Both the position numbers and the translations under genes were made by a program. This document shows, one piece after another, positions 12,464-22,895 of a stretch of DNA of 64,000 nt (position 1 is its first letter; each line of letters opens with the position of its first letter). Below the pieces are notes generated by a model. It was not told where the DNA came from, ran no database searches, and saw only the letters and a program-made list of their open reading frames with translations. Source of the stretch: Amaurobius ferox (Eukaryota > Arthropoda > Arachnida > Araneae > Amaurobiidae); NCBI GenBank assembly GCA_951213105.1, contig OX578155.1, positions 31,140,857 to 31,204,856 of the forward strand, given 5' to 3'.

Positions 12464-12494
12464 AAAATCAACTGCTTATAAAGCAGTTGATTTT
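12464..12494. repeat. 14-bp perfect hairpin in the pogo-like terminus
   Basis: AAAATCAACTGCTT (12464-12477) pairs exactly with 12481-12494 across a 3-nt loop. A second hairpin (GAATTACTTTG ... CAAAGTAATTC) lies just upstream at 12422-12456. Both are within the left 130 bp of the element. Confidence 0.75.
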
Positions 12495-12746
12495 AAAATG
12501 CAGAAATGTTTTAATGCAGCTGCGACCCAAAATTGTGCCATTTATAGCAAATAGTATTTGCAATACATAGTTTTATAGGATTTAATTGATATGTATATGT
12601 CTAAGGACTATTAATAAATTTGTAAATCTACTTTTGTATTCAAAAATATTACTTTACAAACTAAACCTTACAAATATTGATAGGGAACTTCTTCAGTTTG
12701 ATCTTTGTAACCACTGTAAAAATGTTTCCTCGACATCAGTTGCTTT

Positions 12747-12944
12747 TCATTTATTTTTATTTTTCCTTTGACAATTACAATGAGCCATCAAAATTTCTTT
12801 TCTGCATTTCAGAATTTTACATAATGTTGGCTGTGTAATTTCTAATGCAGAAGCAACTTTTCTTTGGCTGTATGGTGGAAGAACATATTTTTTGAGCAAA
12901 AGTTTCTTTTCGAGCAAACTAAAGGTTTTTCTCTTTTGCGACAT
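12747..12944 (-). pseudogene. CENP-B/pogo-type HTH transposase N-terminus, fragment
   Basis: The 65-residue frame starts MSQKRKTFSLLEKK and contains YSQRKVASALEITQPTLCKI, the helix-turn-helix characteristic of pogo/Tigger transposases and CENP-B (family pattern: SQRxVA...SQPTVxxI). After the in-frame stop at 12747 the same frame goes on with residues like DVEETFLQWL, which fit the start of the second DNA-binding subdomain. The sequence then loses similarity and the DDE catalytic domain is absent. The fragment sits inside inverted repeats, so it is a transposon remnant, not a host gene. A domesticated protein is unlikely because the frame is broken. Confidence 0.7.
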
Positions 12945-13439
12945 GATGTTTCTACTACAAAAAATATGAAATGACTAGCTAAAGCTTTACAAATCTTATT
13001 CGAGCACATAACCAAACCCATCTTTGCTTATCAGTCAGTTTTATTAACAAAAACTAAAACTTATTAAATGAAAAAATTTTAGCTTAAAAACTGATTCTTA
13101 AAAGCGACAAATTGATTCTTTAAAGTGAATGTTTTAATATGTTAAAACAGAGTTTTTGTTTTGATTCTAAAGATAGCTGATTCTTAAAAATGACGGCTAC
13201 TGTACTTATACTTTCTATCTGAATTTATGTATTTCCTGTAAAAATTCATTTGTATAGTAAGTTTTTGTTAAGCGATCAAGATTATCAGACTAATCTTTTC
13301 ATTCTGAAATGATCCTTTACATAACTTAAATTATTTGATAGGAACTAATCATCTAGAAATCACAAATTTGGCTACTAAATTTTTGTCAACTAGTAGCAAC
13401 TATGGCTAATAACTTATGTGTTGACTATATGTAGATAGT

Positions 13440-13472
13440 CCCCCCCCCCCCCCCCAAAAAAAAAAAAAAAAA
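13440..13472. repeat. Poly-C / poly-A tract
   Basis: About 16 C are followed directly by about 17 A. It is a simple homopolymer junction with no coding context. Confidence 0.85.
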
Positions 13473-13695
13473 GAACCAGGCAAAATATTCTAGTAAATCA
13501 AATCTTTTGGAGATTGGATCAAGTATGGATGGCATCTATAATGATTTTATTTTTATATTGAATGTTATTTCAATTATTCTCTTCAGTGTGTCTAACATTT
13601 ATTATTGAAAGTGTAATACGTACAGCTCAAACTGCTGCTAATATAGTAAAACTAAAATAACTTTGTTAAAATCAGCATACAACAGAAAATTATCA

Positions 13696-14158
13696 GTATT
13701 GACAGGTTTTGAAGGCAAGAAATAGTCTTCTTCTTCAGGACACACAAGCAGTGCAACCTTCACTCGTGGGAGCTGGATCAGCAATAAAAAACCAAGGAGT
13801 AAGGAACAAGAGATTAAGACTCTTATGAAAAGTTGCCTTTTAATGCCTTGTTTTTAATTGTCATTTTTTAATTTAATATTCATAGTTAGTTTTATTCACT
13901 AAACAAGTGCTTTAAATCTTTTATTAGATGTTAACTTTTCTCTTTGGTATTTTACCGTTCATAGTGCCCTATCTTTTTCTTATTACTTTGTCCTTGACCT
14001 TTTACTTCTTTTGTTTTCTTTCACCATTGGGAATCTCCCCCCTTTTTCTGCTTGTCACGTTTGCTGTTCTAGCAACAGTTGCTGATGCAAGTGAAGATGG
14101 CACTGCTTATGTGTCCCAACATAGAAGGCTATTTCTTGTCTTCAAAACTGGTCAACAC
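13696..14158. repeat. Inverted pair of hairpin-bearing repeats (Penelope-like 3' end?)
   Basis: 13696-13785 and 14062-14158 are diverged inverted copies of about 85 bp (shared TTTTGAAG-CAAGAAATAG and GACACA-AAGCAGTGC). Read on minus, the left copy gives CTGAAGAA, a GAAG...CTTC hairpin and AAAAC, the layout also seen at 17255-17286. The open frame at 13928-14164 between and within the arms is hydrophobic low-complexity and not supported as a gene. Assignment to a Penelope-like retroelement is inference. Confidence 0.55.
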
Positions 14159-14655
14159 TATTAATTTTGTGTTGTACATAGTTTATAGGAAGTCATTTTA
14201 GTTTTATTATATTGTAGTGTTGTTAGAAATAAAAAATTGTTTTTTACACTAAAAGTGAGTGGTAAAAAGTACAAAATAATTTAAACCAGTGTCCCACAAG
14301 TTCTCACTAGTTTATATACCGTGCAATACATCTAAAATATTTGCAATTTATGTAGGTTTAAAAAATTTCATTTTTAAAAATCATATTTTGTTAGATTGTT
14401 TCATGTGAATTCCTTTTCATGCCTTATCTATATTGAGATGATATCCACCAAAATATGTAACAACTTCTCAGAAAAATAGAAATTGCTCCAGCATTTGCTG
14501 ATTTGTTGAATACTGGAATAATTTCTATATATCATGTTATTTAAATGATATCACAAGATGCAATAAAAATTAATATTTTATAATTTTACATTACAATTAA
14601 GGTTAAAATTATAGTTACTTTTTGAATGATTTCAATACAAATTTTGTATGCTTAG

Positions 14656-15067
14656 CACATTCGCTGCCAAAACTAATATGGTGCATCTGTTCACACGCGC
14701 CAAGATAATATTGGCATTTTTATGCTTTTAATTTTGTACATTATTCTTATTAAAATTTCAACATAATATAAAAAAATATATTTTATTTATTGTGTTTTTC
14801 AAAATATATCGTGAATGGATATGTTTTTGCGTTCTAAACATTTAGTTATTGTATCTACGTTTTGAGAAATAAATTATCCATTTCAGTACGCCAAGAGTAT
14901 TATTAATCCCTTCCTGTACGCCAAACACCTAAATGTTGCATGCATTTGCTATGGCAATACTTGTACTCGGTGATTTAGGTAAGGCGATCAATAATGAGTT
15001 ATTTCGTAGCTGACAAATAAACTCAGTTTGCCAACTATGAGTCTTCTCGTAGTTGGCAGCGAACGTA
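14656..15067. mobile_element. TTAA-flanked MITE, piggyBac-like
   Basis: The 412-bp element has short inverted termini sharing TTCGCTGCCAA. It is flanked by TTAG on the left (14652-14655) and TTAA on the right (15068-15071), consistent with a TTAA target duplication that has one mutation. No coding sequence. The TTAA target and ends suggest piggyBac-type mobilisation, but the termini are short and diverged. Confidence 0.5.
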
Positions 15068-15568
15068 TTAATGATTTTTTTCTATCAATTGCTTTTATTA
15101 AATTTTAATTCTTTAATTTTTGAACTGAATGTTAAACAAATTAATCAAATTCTGGATAAAATACTTTTTATTTCTTTTTAAATCACCATCTTTTCTACAT
15201 GTCAGATTAGTCATTTTCATTTTTAAAGATGAAAAATTTCTACATCTATAGTTTTCCAAGCTAAAATTTTAATTTCTTCATCTAATGAATACCCTCCTTT
15301 TTATTCATGAAACAGTTTTGTGGGAGTTTTAATTGTAGCCCTTGTTAAAAGTTGTAAAGATGAATGTGGCTCACAAGTACAAAAAAATTCCCAACTTTTG
15401 ATTTAAGCTGTACTGTGTTAACCTAGAAGATTCAATGTAATGTGAATTAATCAATCAAATTTGGCATAGACTTGGATGCTTCACCCACTTTTTAAACATC
15501 TATTTTTAGAAAACAATATAGTTAATTTTTTATACTATCTTTTTTTTTACCATTTTTAAAAAATTCTA

Positions 15569-16669
15569 TAATTGAAGGGTTTGCTGCAAAAAGGAGGTAG
15601 CTCCATCCTTGGGGAGTTTGGAGTTGCATGTAGTATCTTGTAGCAAAAAAAAAAAACTCTTTCGTTTGGTGCAAAAAAGATGTAGATCCGATCGTTAGTT
15701 CTCGTGATTATCACAGATGGAGCCGCCTGTCTCGTTAGTTTGTTGCAAGATAGAGGTAGCTCCTGGAATTACCTCCTTTTTCCCTCAAACCAACTACGTG
15801 GTTGTTTACAGAAAGGTTACACAACACTTATCAACAGTGGAGTGTTTTTGGTCGTGTCTTGTGTTTTTGGTTCTAATAAATATAATACTGTATATTGTTT
15901 TAAGAATAATGAGTGATTCAGAAGAGGAAAGACTATTTAGCTCTGGGGCTGGTGATTTATTTGAGCCTGCTGAAGGAGAAGAAATCACTTCCAGCAAAGA
16001 TGATGGAAACAACAATCGCATTCCCGTTAGGAAAAGACAGAAAGTTTTTCATAACAAAATGTAAAGTTTTCACTTATGAAAAACTCACATCGATGCAGGA
16101 AACATCTTATGTAGTGAGAGTGTTGGACTACTCTGTAACAAAACAGTAAGAATGTTCAGCCTTCAAAGCAGTACCCCTTTAATGTTAAACAACCTTCAGC
16201 AAGTATACTCCCACTCCCTACCGCTAAAGACTGCAGAATATAAAGATGTAATGGCGCTAGCCTGCAAATACGTCACACAAAATATGTAGTTTTACGGTGG
16301 ACTTCAACCAGACAATGCGCCAGATGAGTTAGATGCAACATAAGGGAATGTGACGACTGAAAAATGTAATTGTATTTTCTTTAAATAAAATATTATGATA
16401 GTAGATTGTATTTTTTGTGAAATCTTTTTCCTAGAAGTAGATAGAACATGCATTTTGTGGCAAGAAAGAGGTATTTCCAACAATTACACAAATGTTACAT
16501 CATCTGGAAGATATATTGAGTAAAAATACTGTACTAATATGTAAGAACAATATGGAAAATCATCAAAAAGAATATTTTCACACAACTTAGAATTTTGAAT
16601 TTTAAAACATTTTTTACGGTTTTCTGAAAAATTGGAGCCTCCTCCTTTTTGCAGCAAACCCTTCAATTA
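15569..16669. mobile_element. 1.1-kb inverted-repeat DNA transposon, unclassified
   Basis: The ends are inverted repeats of about 30 bp starting GAAGGGTTTGCTGCAAAAAG (left from 15574; mirrored to 16664), each flanked by AATT. A 19-bp motif of the form GCAA-AA-GAGGTAGCTCC recurs inside at 15586, 15671, 15745 and 16460, and inverted at 16634-16652, as expected for transposase binding sites. The middle holds a short acidic open frame and further broken coding-like sequence, so it looks like an internally deleted copy of an autonomous element. I do not recognise the superfamily. Confidence 0.7.
15909..16064 (+). pseudogene. Acidic N-terminal fragment of a transposon protein
   Basis: The 51-codon frame starts MSDSEEERLFSSGAGD, is acidic, then turns basic (IPVRKRQKVF). 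It lies inside the inverted-repeat element at 15569-16669. Downstream frames show coding-like remnants (for example YKDVMALACKYVTQNM near 16232-16288), suggesting that N- and C-terminal ends of one ORF were joined by internal deletion. The start follows an in-frame stop-rich leader. The family is not recognised, and the short frame could also be fortuitous. Confidence 0.4.
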
Positions 16670-17239
16670 CAAAAGTTGGGTTATACCTTTCCACTTCAAA
16701 GTACTATTATTAACATTTCACCTAATAAATAATAGGTGAAATGTGTATTGGCCAAAACTAAACTCGTTCTAAACTATTGTATGGGCTCAAATTGTCATTA
16801 ATATGGAACAAAATGGTTCCTTTGTTTCAGGCAGTGGCGTGGGAGGTTTTTGTGGGGTTCATAACACTTATCAGAATCATTTAAGTTCATAGAAATGATA
16901 TTTGGAGAAATGGAAACAATATATTTTGTAAAAGCGTAAAGATTGGTAAGTTGATAAGTAAATTTTATGTATTTAGAATAAGTATGTTAAATTACTACGG
17001 TATATCCATATCCTCATTTTTTTGTGCAAAATGAAACTGGCAAAATTTGTCCTATAAAAGTAGTTAAGTAGTGACTACATTTGAAAAGTAGTTTGTAGTC
17101 ACTACTGTTTTGAAAAAGAAGTTGGAGTTAATTACATTTGCCATAAAGTAGTTGGAGTTCACTACAAAAAAGTAGTTTTTCCAACCACTGCTTCTACTTC
17201 TTCATTTGTGCCTATTTCATCTTTTTCACTTTGTATTTG

Positions 17240-17310
17240 TTGCTCAATCTTGCACTGAAGAAGAGGATCCAATGTATCCTCGAAACAGCTGTATACTGCT
17301 TTATTTTATT
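17240..17310 (+). repeat. CTGAAGA-stem-GAAAC hairpin, hammerhead-like layout
   Basis: CTGAAGA (17255-17261), one A, then a perfect 6-bp stem GAGGAT/ATCCTC (17263-17268 with 17276-17281, 7-nt loop), then GAAAC (17282-17286) and the palindrome ACAGCTGT (17285-17292). This matches the order of hammerhead core elements (CUGANGA, stem II, GAAA) except for one extra A before stem II. Hammerheads are known in Penelope-like elements; activity here is only a hypothesis. Confidence 0.45.
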
Positions 17311-17834
17311 AATTCATGCTTAATTAGGCTGTTTTATGTTTAGGAGTTTTTCCTTATCCTTTGCGCGAAGTGTTTTTACTTATTAAAGTGAAATGCACTA
17401 AAAAAATATTAATTGCATTTGTGTCAATATTTAGAAAAAAATTATGAGATGAATTTTTACAGAAACAGCTCACTAGCTGCATTCAGTGTTTAAAAAGTCA
17501 AACGTTTTCATAATAAAAAAAATTAATGAATATTTTATTGCTCAACATCATTGGAATTTTGAAAATTATTTTAAATTTTCTTCTGCAAGGATTATACAGT
17601 ACTGTATGGCAATCTATGAGTAGAATTTTAAACCTTTCATATTCAGAAAAATTTTACTTTTCATCAACAATATTTATTTTTTAATGTACTTTATTTTCAA
17701 AGTACAGTTTGTAATTCTGGAAATTTAAATTACTGAATCTGTAATAATAAAATATATCTGTTTGTTTATTTGTCAGCAGCTTAGCAAAATAATAATAATA
17801 ATAATAAACAATCTAAGGAAAGTAAGTACAATGA

Positions 17835-19800
17835 TAGTTCAGTTCAGGTCTTGAGTTACCTCGAAGTGATTTAAGATTAGTTTCATTATTGTATGTTGAA
17901 GTGCAATTTTCACATGAATTAGTTCCTTAGCAATCTAAAGTATTACCAGAGTTTCCATTTTAGCATCATCCAAAAGATTGAAAAAAGCTCTCTCTAACAA
18001 ACTTTGAACCAAATCTGTAGGTCAATTCCTTCATATTGAAAACTGTTTTTCTTACAAAATACCAATACACCAAAATATATACTTTTTAGCCATTTGAAAA
18101 TAATTCATTTTTAACACTTTACAACAAAGTTGAAAAGTGTTTATGACTTTGTTCACTCTGTCTGTCTGTCCGTTAGCACGATAACTGCCGTAAAAATGAC
18201 TTAATCAAAATAAAATGTTAGTATGTTGTTCAGAAGGTCTGTAGGACTTATGGGAATATAAATGAATAATATCACCCAATTAGTTTTGGATTGAACCCGG
18301 GTTGAAAAAATGAAATACATTGAGCCCTATGGGACCTAATTTTTCAAACATTTTTTAAGCGGATTTAAAATTCACAAATTGCTTCGAAAATTTTAGGTAA
18401 TATTCAAATTGTTCCATAAAATATATAAAAAAAAAATTCAGCGAAATATATTCAGTAGTTTTTTAAATAAAAATAATAACACCTCTTATATGAAGCGATC
18501 ACATGACCATGATATGAAAAGATCACGTGACCCACTTCAAAATGATATATGGCATCCATCTTGCCTCAAAATCGTGATTTTTAAAGTTCTTTTTAATTCA
18601 TATTGAGTGTTGTATCCATCCTAAAACCACTTTATTTTTGCTTAAATTCTGTGCATCTACATACTGAAACAACGCAATTACAATATATTTGAGTTTAAAT
18701 GCTCATCCAAATTTGATTATTTCTACAACGAAGCCTATTTTTCACCTATGTAAAATGTAAACAGCAAAATACGTAAAATGAGTTGTACTAGAATTGCTGT
18801 ATTTCTTTAACACAAAATCATTTAGTTCATGGAGTCTGCATAGCTGATATGAATGAAATATTCATTGATTTTACAAAGAGAAGGACGATTTTTTTCGATG
18901 AAGTTTTACGCATAGAGTTTAATTACTTGTAGCTCCATGGTCTTAATTTTTAAATAAAATAAGTTATTATAGTATTGTGATGAATGACATGAATGGGAAA
19001 TTATTTATGAATGAAATGCTGCTTTTATAGAGAGAGTCAGGAGTGTTATTTTTTCTATGACGTCATTTGAATGAATTTCAGTGGTTTTCAATGAAGTTTT
19101 CAAATATAATAAATTATCGTAGTATTACGATAATTCTAGAATTATTACCGAGGAATGTATCACATTTTAGAGATGTTTAAACCAGGCAATTTATATTTCA
19201 ATGCCATCATTTGAATGAAGTTCATTTTTTTCGATGAAGGTTTAAGATTTCAAATATAATAAATTAATATAGTATTGTGATAAGTTTTAAAATATTACCG
19301 ATAAATGTATTGCATTTTAGACATGTTTAAATAAAATTGCATTGAAGTTGGAAGGTGTTTCATAATCAATGCTTTAAGCATGATTGATCTTTCTTGTTAA
19401 TTTCATGCATTGGCAAATTGAAAATTCACACAATTATAATTTTTTTCATGAATATGGAGAGATATCTTTGTATTCTAATAATTTTTTTTAATTACTCTAT
19501 TTCTGAATTATTAAAAGAGAATAAAAGAATTGAGATCTAAAAGATCCATATTACAACAGACGACATATCCTCTCATATTTATAATATGGAGCACAGGAGA
19601 TTTCATCTCGAGAGGTGACATATTTATATAACCATTGTTAAATTGCATTATACAATTTTTTTTAACAGAAAAAATGAAGTGCAATGACGACTTTTGTTCA
19701 AAACAGGCAGTTTAAAAATTCAGTGGTATTATCTATACCTGTATTATTTATAAAGCAAGATCTTATTTAGGACCCAGGTAATATCGGATAAGTAAAATTA
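17835..19800 (+). repeat. Interspersed repeat family D, copy 3
   Basis: 17835-18085 matches the 5' part of family D (ATTAGTTCCTTAGCAATC, GAGTTTCCATTTT). 19715-19800 matches its 3' end (CAGTGGTATTATCTA, CTTATTTAGGACC). The intervening AT-rich 1.6 kb would be a later insertion or a longer family member. An AAT microsatellite (about 17791-17811) precedes it. 18117-18330 contains a (CTGT)n run and GCACGATAACTGCCGTAAAA, typical of another old repeat. Confidence 0.45.
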
Positions 19801-22039
19801 ATCCTCTCCTTACAAACCAGAATGTCTATGACCACAGATTCTGTGCCCATGACAAACTGAAATTTTTATTTGCACTGCAGGTACAGATGATGAGCAAGCA
19901 TGAAGAGGTAGAGAAGGAAGAGCAGGAATATCACTGTCTGCCAAAAATTATTTTATAGACTTAATTTAATATATATTTAATAAAATATTTTATTAACTGG
20001 AAAAGAACTGACCTTTAGAGACACTTTAAAAAAAAAAAGAGAGAGAAATAAGGAAAAGAAACTAGCTCATTCATTGTATTCGTTTCTTTGGATGATATTA
20101 TGCATTTTTATTACATTTTCATACTATTAATTGTATAGAGAAAGTATTATTTTCCCGAATATTTTCAATTTTGATGGATAAACATGTTTTAAGAGTTCTG
20201 AAACTTGTTTCAGCTTTTTTATGTAGGTCATCGAACAAACCAATTTGTTTTGCTAAACAAGAACTGTCATTGCTGGAGGATGCATTTTCCCATTAAAATG
20301 TTTTGAAGCAATGGCTGCTCCTACAATCATGAGGTGAAGCCCTACGTTGCTGGGGCTGAGTGAAGAAAGGTAGTTGAGAATGATAGCTCCTTAGTATTTT
20401 ATAATCTCTAGTATTTTTTTCTAAGAATAAAAATATTATGGGGAAGTCCCCAAGTTACATACATAGTCAATCAATGCAATGCAATGAAACTTGGTGTCTT
20501 ATTTAGTAATTTAACATATATTCAGAAAAATTTACCTGGTGAAATAGTAAGTAAAACTCCTACCACTTCAAATGCAGTAGGTGTGATGGTATGGTTGCCA
20601 TAATAAGAATGTTTTTTAGGCATGTGTTGGAAAGAAAATGATAGAATTGCATCAGAAAAGCTTGAAATAATACATTTCTTGCTGCAATAAAAATAGGTAT
20701 GCTAAAATGTAGTATTCTCATATTCAGCAGTGTGTTTAATATTAAAATGTGAGTTAAAGTATACCATATTATAGAAATAAATTTTATTTGTTTTGCCTTT
20801 TAGGTGAAATGTCACTTTACTCGATGCAAACTGAATAGTCATTATTGATGCAAAGTGAAACTAATAAAAAAGTGAAATTAAAAATGCCAACTACATAGCA
20901 TTAAACAAAAGTTTACTTAAAATACATTACAGCAATTTATTAAATATGTATACAGGACCCATGCACAATGACCCTTCAAATATGTCTACACAGTTATATT
21001 GTGTAATTAAAATTATTTGACCCTTAAAAATCTAGAAGTTGTTGAAGTACAGAAATTAAATGTTTAGTCAACCACTTGGATAAATATGAAAAATAAAAAA
21101 TCACCGGTATCATTTTAATATTGAAATTATTGTTATAATGCAAATAAAAGTATATTTGCTTATTTAAATGCTGAAATAAAACATCTGTAGGAAAATAAAC
21201 AAAAACTGAATAAATGCCAGCTTCTGCACTTCAACTACCATAACTTTAAGAAAGAAATATAACATATTTAGAAAAAATAACTTTGAAAAGAAAAAGAGTC
21301 AAACAATTCGATCCAAGCTTGATTATGTAAAACACATTTATAAATTGGAGACATAGCCAAGAAGGAACTGTGTACAATAAAAAATTAGGATCTAATAACA
21401 AACATGTCATCACATTGAAATATATAGAAATCTTATATTTTTCATATAGTAATACATTTTGTTTCAGCACTGGTATTTAGTGCTTTAGTAAAACTGGAAT
21501 TTCTAAGTTAATTATAGCTTAAATTATGATTTTATAGTTTTGTAACTCACTTATTAGACTTCAGTTTTTAAATAGTCATTCTTCATTTATTACTAAAACT
21601 TTATATAAACAACAAAGAATATAATATTGCTCTCAGTAATAACATGGCATAAATTATAAATTTTTACATACTAATATATAATTAATATAATATTCAATAA
21701 TTCATGATACTAAACGATATAAAATGTTGCATTTTGCATACACACATATACAGTAAAAAACAAAAAAATGTTGCTTAAATTTTTGTAATATTGGTTAAAA
21801 ACTGATGCACGTTGTACATAACCTTCCCTATAGACTCACCTACATTTTTTTCTATCTTTATATATACACCAGTTTGAGTTACAATCGCACAAAATTACAT
21901 CAAGTTTTTAAAATGTTTGAAAATGGCTTTTGGCAACTTAACAATTTAAAATGTTGCCAAATTACTAAAATAAAAAAAATAAAATAAATATTTTAAGAAT
22001 GATTTATCCCAAAGTATTGGGTTTGGTTTTATTTACTTT
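19801..22039. other. AT-rich stretch, nothing firm
   Basis: No supportable gene. At 19880 a pyrimidine-rich tract plus CTGCAG could act as a splice acceptor before a short open segment, but no partner exon was found. Confidence 0.4.
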
Positions 22040-22400
22040 ATCAAAAATTGTGTATAAAAAGATAATATAAAACAAGTAATTACACTTAGTCTTTTATTAA
22101 AAAAATTGTCAATTTTTGAGGGCCATTTTGAGAGAGAAAAAAAAATTCTATTTTCCTAAATCATACTAAAAATCTATTTAGCATCAGGGTAACAACACAT
22201 ATGTAATTTAACTGTCAAATTTCTAAAAATTTCATCAGATAACTTTAGAGCTAGAGTGGATATATGATGCATGGCAGAAACACACATACACAGAAGTCAC
22301 ACTAAAAATAGTGGATTCATATTTTAAAATGTCCAGAAATGTAAATCCATCGAAAACTCAAATTCCAAATTTTGATGTCATTCTAATATTTAAGACAAAA
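22040..22400 (+). repeat. Interspersed repeat family B, copy 1
   Basis: Shares with 30790-31420 and, inverted, 38610-39090 the ordered cores GGCCATTTTG, AATCTA-TTAGCA-CAGGGTAAC, TTTAGAG-TAGAGTGGATA and AATGT-AATCC-TCGAAAACTC. Non-coding. Confidence 0.65.
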
Positions 22401-22895
22401 GTTTATGATTAGCACATCAGTAATAGTTCCATGTTTTGATGTTAATTCATTCAAAAATTTCATTTTTAAATGTGATATTAATTATTAATGATAATTTGAT
22501 GTGAACTTTGAACAAGATTATAAAATATCTGATATGGACAGCATATTATTTTCTTTACATAATGCAATGACTTTTATGTTTTTCATAGAAAATTTCAGCA
22601 GAATTTTAATATTTTATAGCTCGAAAACTCAAATTCCAATTTTTAACGTCATTCTAATATTTAAGAGAAAAGTTTTGTTTATGATTAGCACATCAGTAAT
22701 AGTTCCATGTTTTGATGCTAATTCATTCAAAAATTTCATTTTTTTAATGTGATATTAATTATTAATGATAATTTGATGTGACCTTTGAACAAGATTATAA
22801 AATATATGATATAGACAGCATATTATTTTCTTTACATAATGCAATGACATATGTTTTTAATAGAAAATTTTAGTAGAATTTTGATATTTTATAGC
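22350..22895 (+). repeat. Two tandem copies of a ~271-bp unit
   Basis: Unit 1 starts with CGAAAACTCAAATTCCAA at 22351 and unit 2 with the same words at 22622. Both continue through AGCACATCAGTAATAGTTCC, GTGATATTAATTATTAATG and TTTACATAATGCAATGAC. Similarity is high, so the duplication is younger than the surrounding family B repeat, whose end it copies. Confidence 0.85.

Larger units (their letters stand above)
12368..13202 (-). mobile_element. pogo/Tigger-like DNA transposon relic
   Basis: The 835-bp element is bounded by imperfect inverted repeats starting CAGTAG (12368; reverse complement ending 13202), extending into a shared TTATAAGAATTA-like segment on the left and TTTTTAAGAATCA on the right. 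The right flank is TA; the left flank is CA, probably a mutated TA. It carries a minus-strand CENP-B-type helix-turn-helix fragment. It is too short for a full transposase, so it is internally deleted or nonautonomous. Confidence 0.65.

Noticed and set aside
13928..14164. 78-codon hydrophobic open frame on +
   Set aside because: Its end translates the inverted hairpin repeat (14062-14158) and its start is low-complexity; no family recognised.
19059..19066. Isolated TGACGTCA site (also near 38414)
   Set aside because: No accompanying GC or CCAAT boxes and no adjacent gene; likely chance or repeat-borne.
19860..19960. Possible terminal exon after CTGCAG followed by a short open segment and AATAAA
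   Set aside because: No partner exon, no recognised protein and a repeat-rich context; splice-like words are common by chance.
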